From the NCBI GenBank assembly GCA_034766995.1, contig CM068323.1:21393846-21457845 (forward strand): DNA of 64,000 bases. Direction: 5' to 3'. Numbering within the stretch: position 1 is the first letter of the stretch; the number at the start of each line of letters is the position of its first letter. The stretch is from Acanthacorydalis orientalis. Taxonomy: Eukaryota > Arthropoda > Insecta > Megaloptera > Corydalidae. This document shows, one piece after another, positions 62,840-64,000 of the stretch. The position numbers and the translations under genes were made by a program. Under the pieces are notes generated by a model, which did no database searches, was not told the origin of the DNA, and worked only from the letters and a program-made list of their open reading frames with translations.

Positions 62840-63430
62840 ATCAAAGCATACAATAAAATAATCTTTACAAAGCCATCACGTTGTAAAGATAATCTACAAG
62901 GCTTCTTCAGCATCTCACTAATCGATGCTCGTAATATTCAAATTTCGGGATGTCCACTATTTCAACGCGGACTGACTTTAAGCTACCTCAGGGGCCCCTT
63001 AATCCTACGAACATAAGATTCACCTCGGGAAGCGGAGTAGTGGAGCGTGACCCGATTACAGCACCCCAGCGGCCGGTACTTTGTATATCAAGCAGACGGC
63101 GTCCAGCAACATCCACACCACTTTCGCATACACCGCCGTGCGTACTTACTAACAGGCATGACTACATCCCATTCTCGCGCAACACGGATACCTCTTTCCA
63201 GTAGATCTATATCACCGTTATTGCGCGTTGCCATATGCATCTCTTAGTATTCCCACGAGTTCACGTATACAGTTGCTGTTCAGAACTTATCGACTACCAG
63301 GTTTTATTTTTTTACTGCTAATTTTATTGTTTTTCGTAATGATCTCATCTCTGTCGATGTGCTCTTTAAATTGCTCGTTTCGTTTTGATATACTTTTCTT
63401 ATTTTATTTTATTTTTTTTATTCGCAAATG
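62840..63430. other. GC-rich island, the richest in the desert
   Basis: About 590 bp. The core 62945-63240 has by eye the highest G+C of the window outside the LHFPL 3' end. It includes the palindrome GGGGCCCC (62991-62998) and a GCACCCCAGCGGCCGG run at 63061. Several frames are open on both strands (+ 62950-63204, + 63047-63247, - 63088-63240), none recognised. It may be a promoter/first-exon region of a minus-strand gene or a conserved element. Confidence 0.4.
63088..63240 (-). CDS. Possible small ORF or first coding exon on the minus strand
   Basis: A 50-codon frame from ATG at 63240 to TGA at 63088. An in-frame TAA lies two codons before the ATG. The first 30 residues (MHMATRNNGDIDLLERG, IRVAREWDVVMPV) have a varied, soluble-protein-like make-up. 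After them the DNA reads TTA-GTAAGT, a full consensus donor at 63149-63144, so a spliced first exon of 91 nt (63150-63240, phase 1) is plausible. The unspliced tail is basic and cysteine-rich (YARRCMRKWCGCCW). No family is recognised. A frame of this length in GC-rich sequence is within chance, and no continuing exon was found. Confidence 0.2.
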   Translation of the reverse strand: MHMATRNNGDIDLLERGIRVAREWDVVMPVSKYARRCMRKWCGCCWTPSA

Positions 63431-64000
63431 ATATAATTAAAATATGAAACACGAAGGGATTAAAAATATATTTGAAACGATAATAAGTGGATTTTTATAC
63501 GTCTACATTTTTATGTCCATGGTATAATATTCAACTGTATGAAACAAGTATAAAAGAACATAAAAGATCCCTTAACTCGACGAAAAATAAAATGTCACAA
63601 TATTAAAAGCCAAATAGTACTAATTTTACATAAATTATATTTCAAAAAATATACTAGAAACTTGATTTACAAATAAATTAATATATAATTATCTAGACTA
63701 CCTAAAACTGAACTATCATAAATTTAACTAAAATCATATTATTTCCACTCTCTTACTTTAATAAAATAATCATACTGAATAACACTATTCTTAAATATTT
63801 TTTTAACAATCTTCACTTTCTTTCAAACACACTTTCATTCAATAGTAATTTTTATAGTTATAAATAATCATCTCTTAAAGAGAAATAAACAAAACTATCA
63901 AACACAATCGTTCATTTAAATATCAATTTATTTATTTAATAAAACGTTGAATAAAATTCAAATTACTTGCAACTTTTAAATCGTAATCGAATGAAGCAAA
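63431..64000. other. AT-rich sequence to window end
   Basis: Nothing recognised. Confidence 0.55.

Noticed and set aside
63059..63145. 29-codon hydrophobic minus-strand frame (YAKVVWMLLDAVCLIYKV)
   Set aside because: No start codon at its beginning and stops on both sides; it overlaps the better candidate frame in another phase and is within chance.
1..64000. CRISPR arrays, rRNA, intact tRNA, retroelement ORFs, telomeric repeats and well-known insect microRNAs
   Set aside because: Looked for by eye on both strands; none seen. This cannot exclude diverged microRNAs, which need small-RNA data.

Overview
The window is animal nuclear DNA, very AT-rich (about one quarter G+C by eye). It has spliceosomal introns, an LHFPL-family tetraspan gene, and a dense scatter of long (TA)n microsatellites. 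An arthropod, most likely an insect, fits best. A hymenopteran is possible, but the sequence alone does not prove the lineage. No bacterial, viral or organellar features are visible.

Region 1 (1-11.1 kb, + strand) is the 3' end of one gene. An internal exon (1005-1103) and a terminal exon (10461-10579) join in frame through a phase-1 intron of 9,357 bp. Together they give the last part of an LHFPL (lipoma HMGIC fusion partner-like) four-helix membrane protein: the second extracellular loop with the GW-D/N-xxEVRxxCG signature, then the fourth membrane helix and a short tail. The 5' exons lie before the window. A GC-elevated 3' UTR follows, ending near paired AATAAA signals at 11108-11117. The large intron holds a hAT-like transposon end at 5431 joined to about 2.3 copies of a 315-bp tandem repeat.

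Region 2 (11.1-64 kb) has no gene that can be identified with confidence. It is AT-rich sequence with a (TA)n tract roughly every kilobase, broken by about 25 islands of 150-700 bp. These islands are richer in G+C, free of simple repeats and high in sequence complexity. They look like conserved noncoding or regulatory elements, or first exons of genes with long introns, but conservation cannot be judged from one sequence. Three islands carry short reading frames that could be start exons: 26063-26110 (+), ending exactly on GTAAGT; 63150-63240 (-), also meeting GTAAGT; and 26958-27194 (+). None is recognisable, and frames this short occur by chance.

Other structures are a perfect 16-bp-arm stem-loop at 44917-44958, a 19-bp-arm AT palindrome at 32513-32565, overlapping palindromes at 48041-48091, competing hairpins at 50287-50335, and a tRNA-like A-box/B-box pair at 51878-51947. 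No CRISPR array, intact tRNA, rRNA, retroelement ORF or intact transposase was found.
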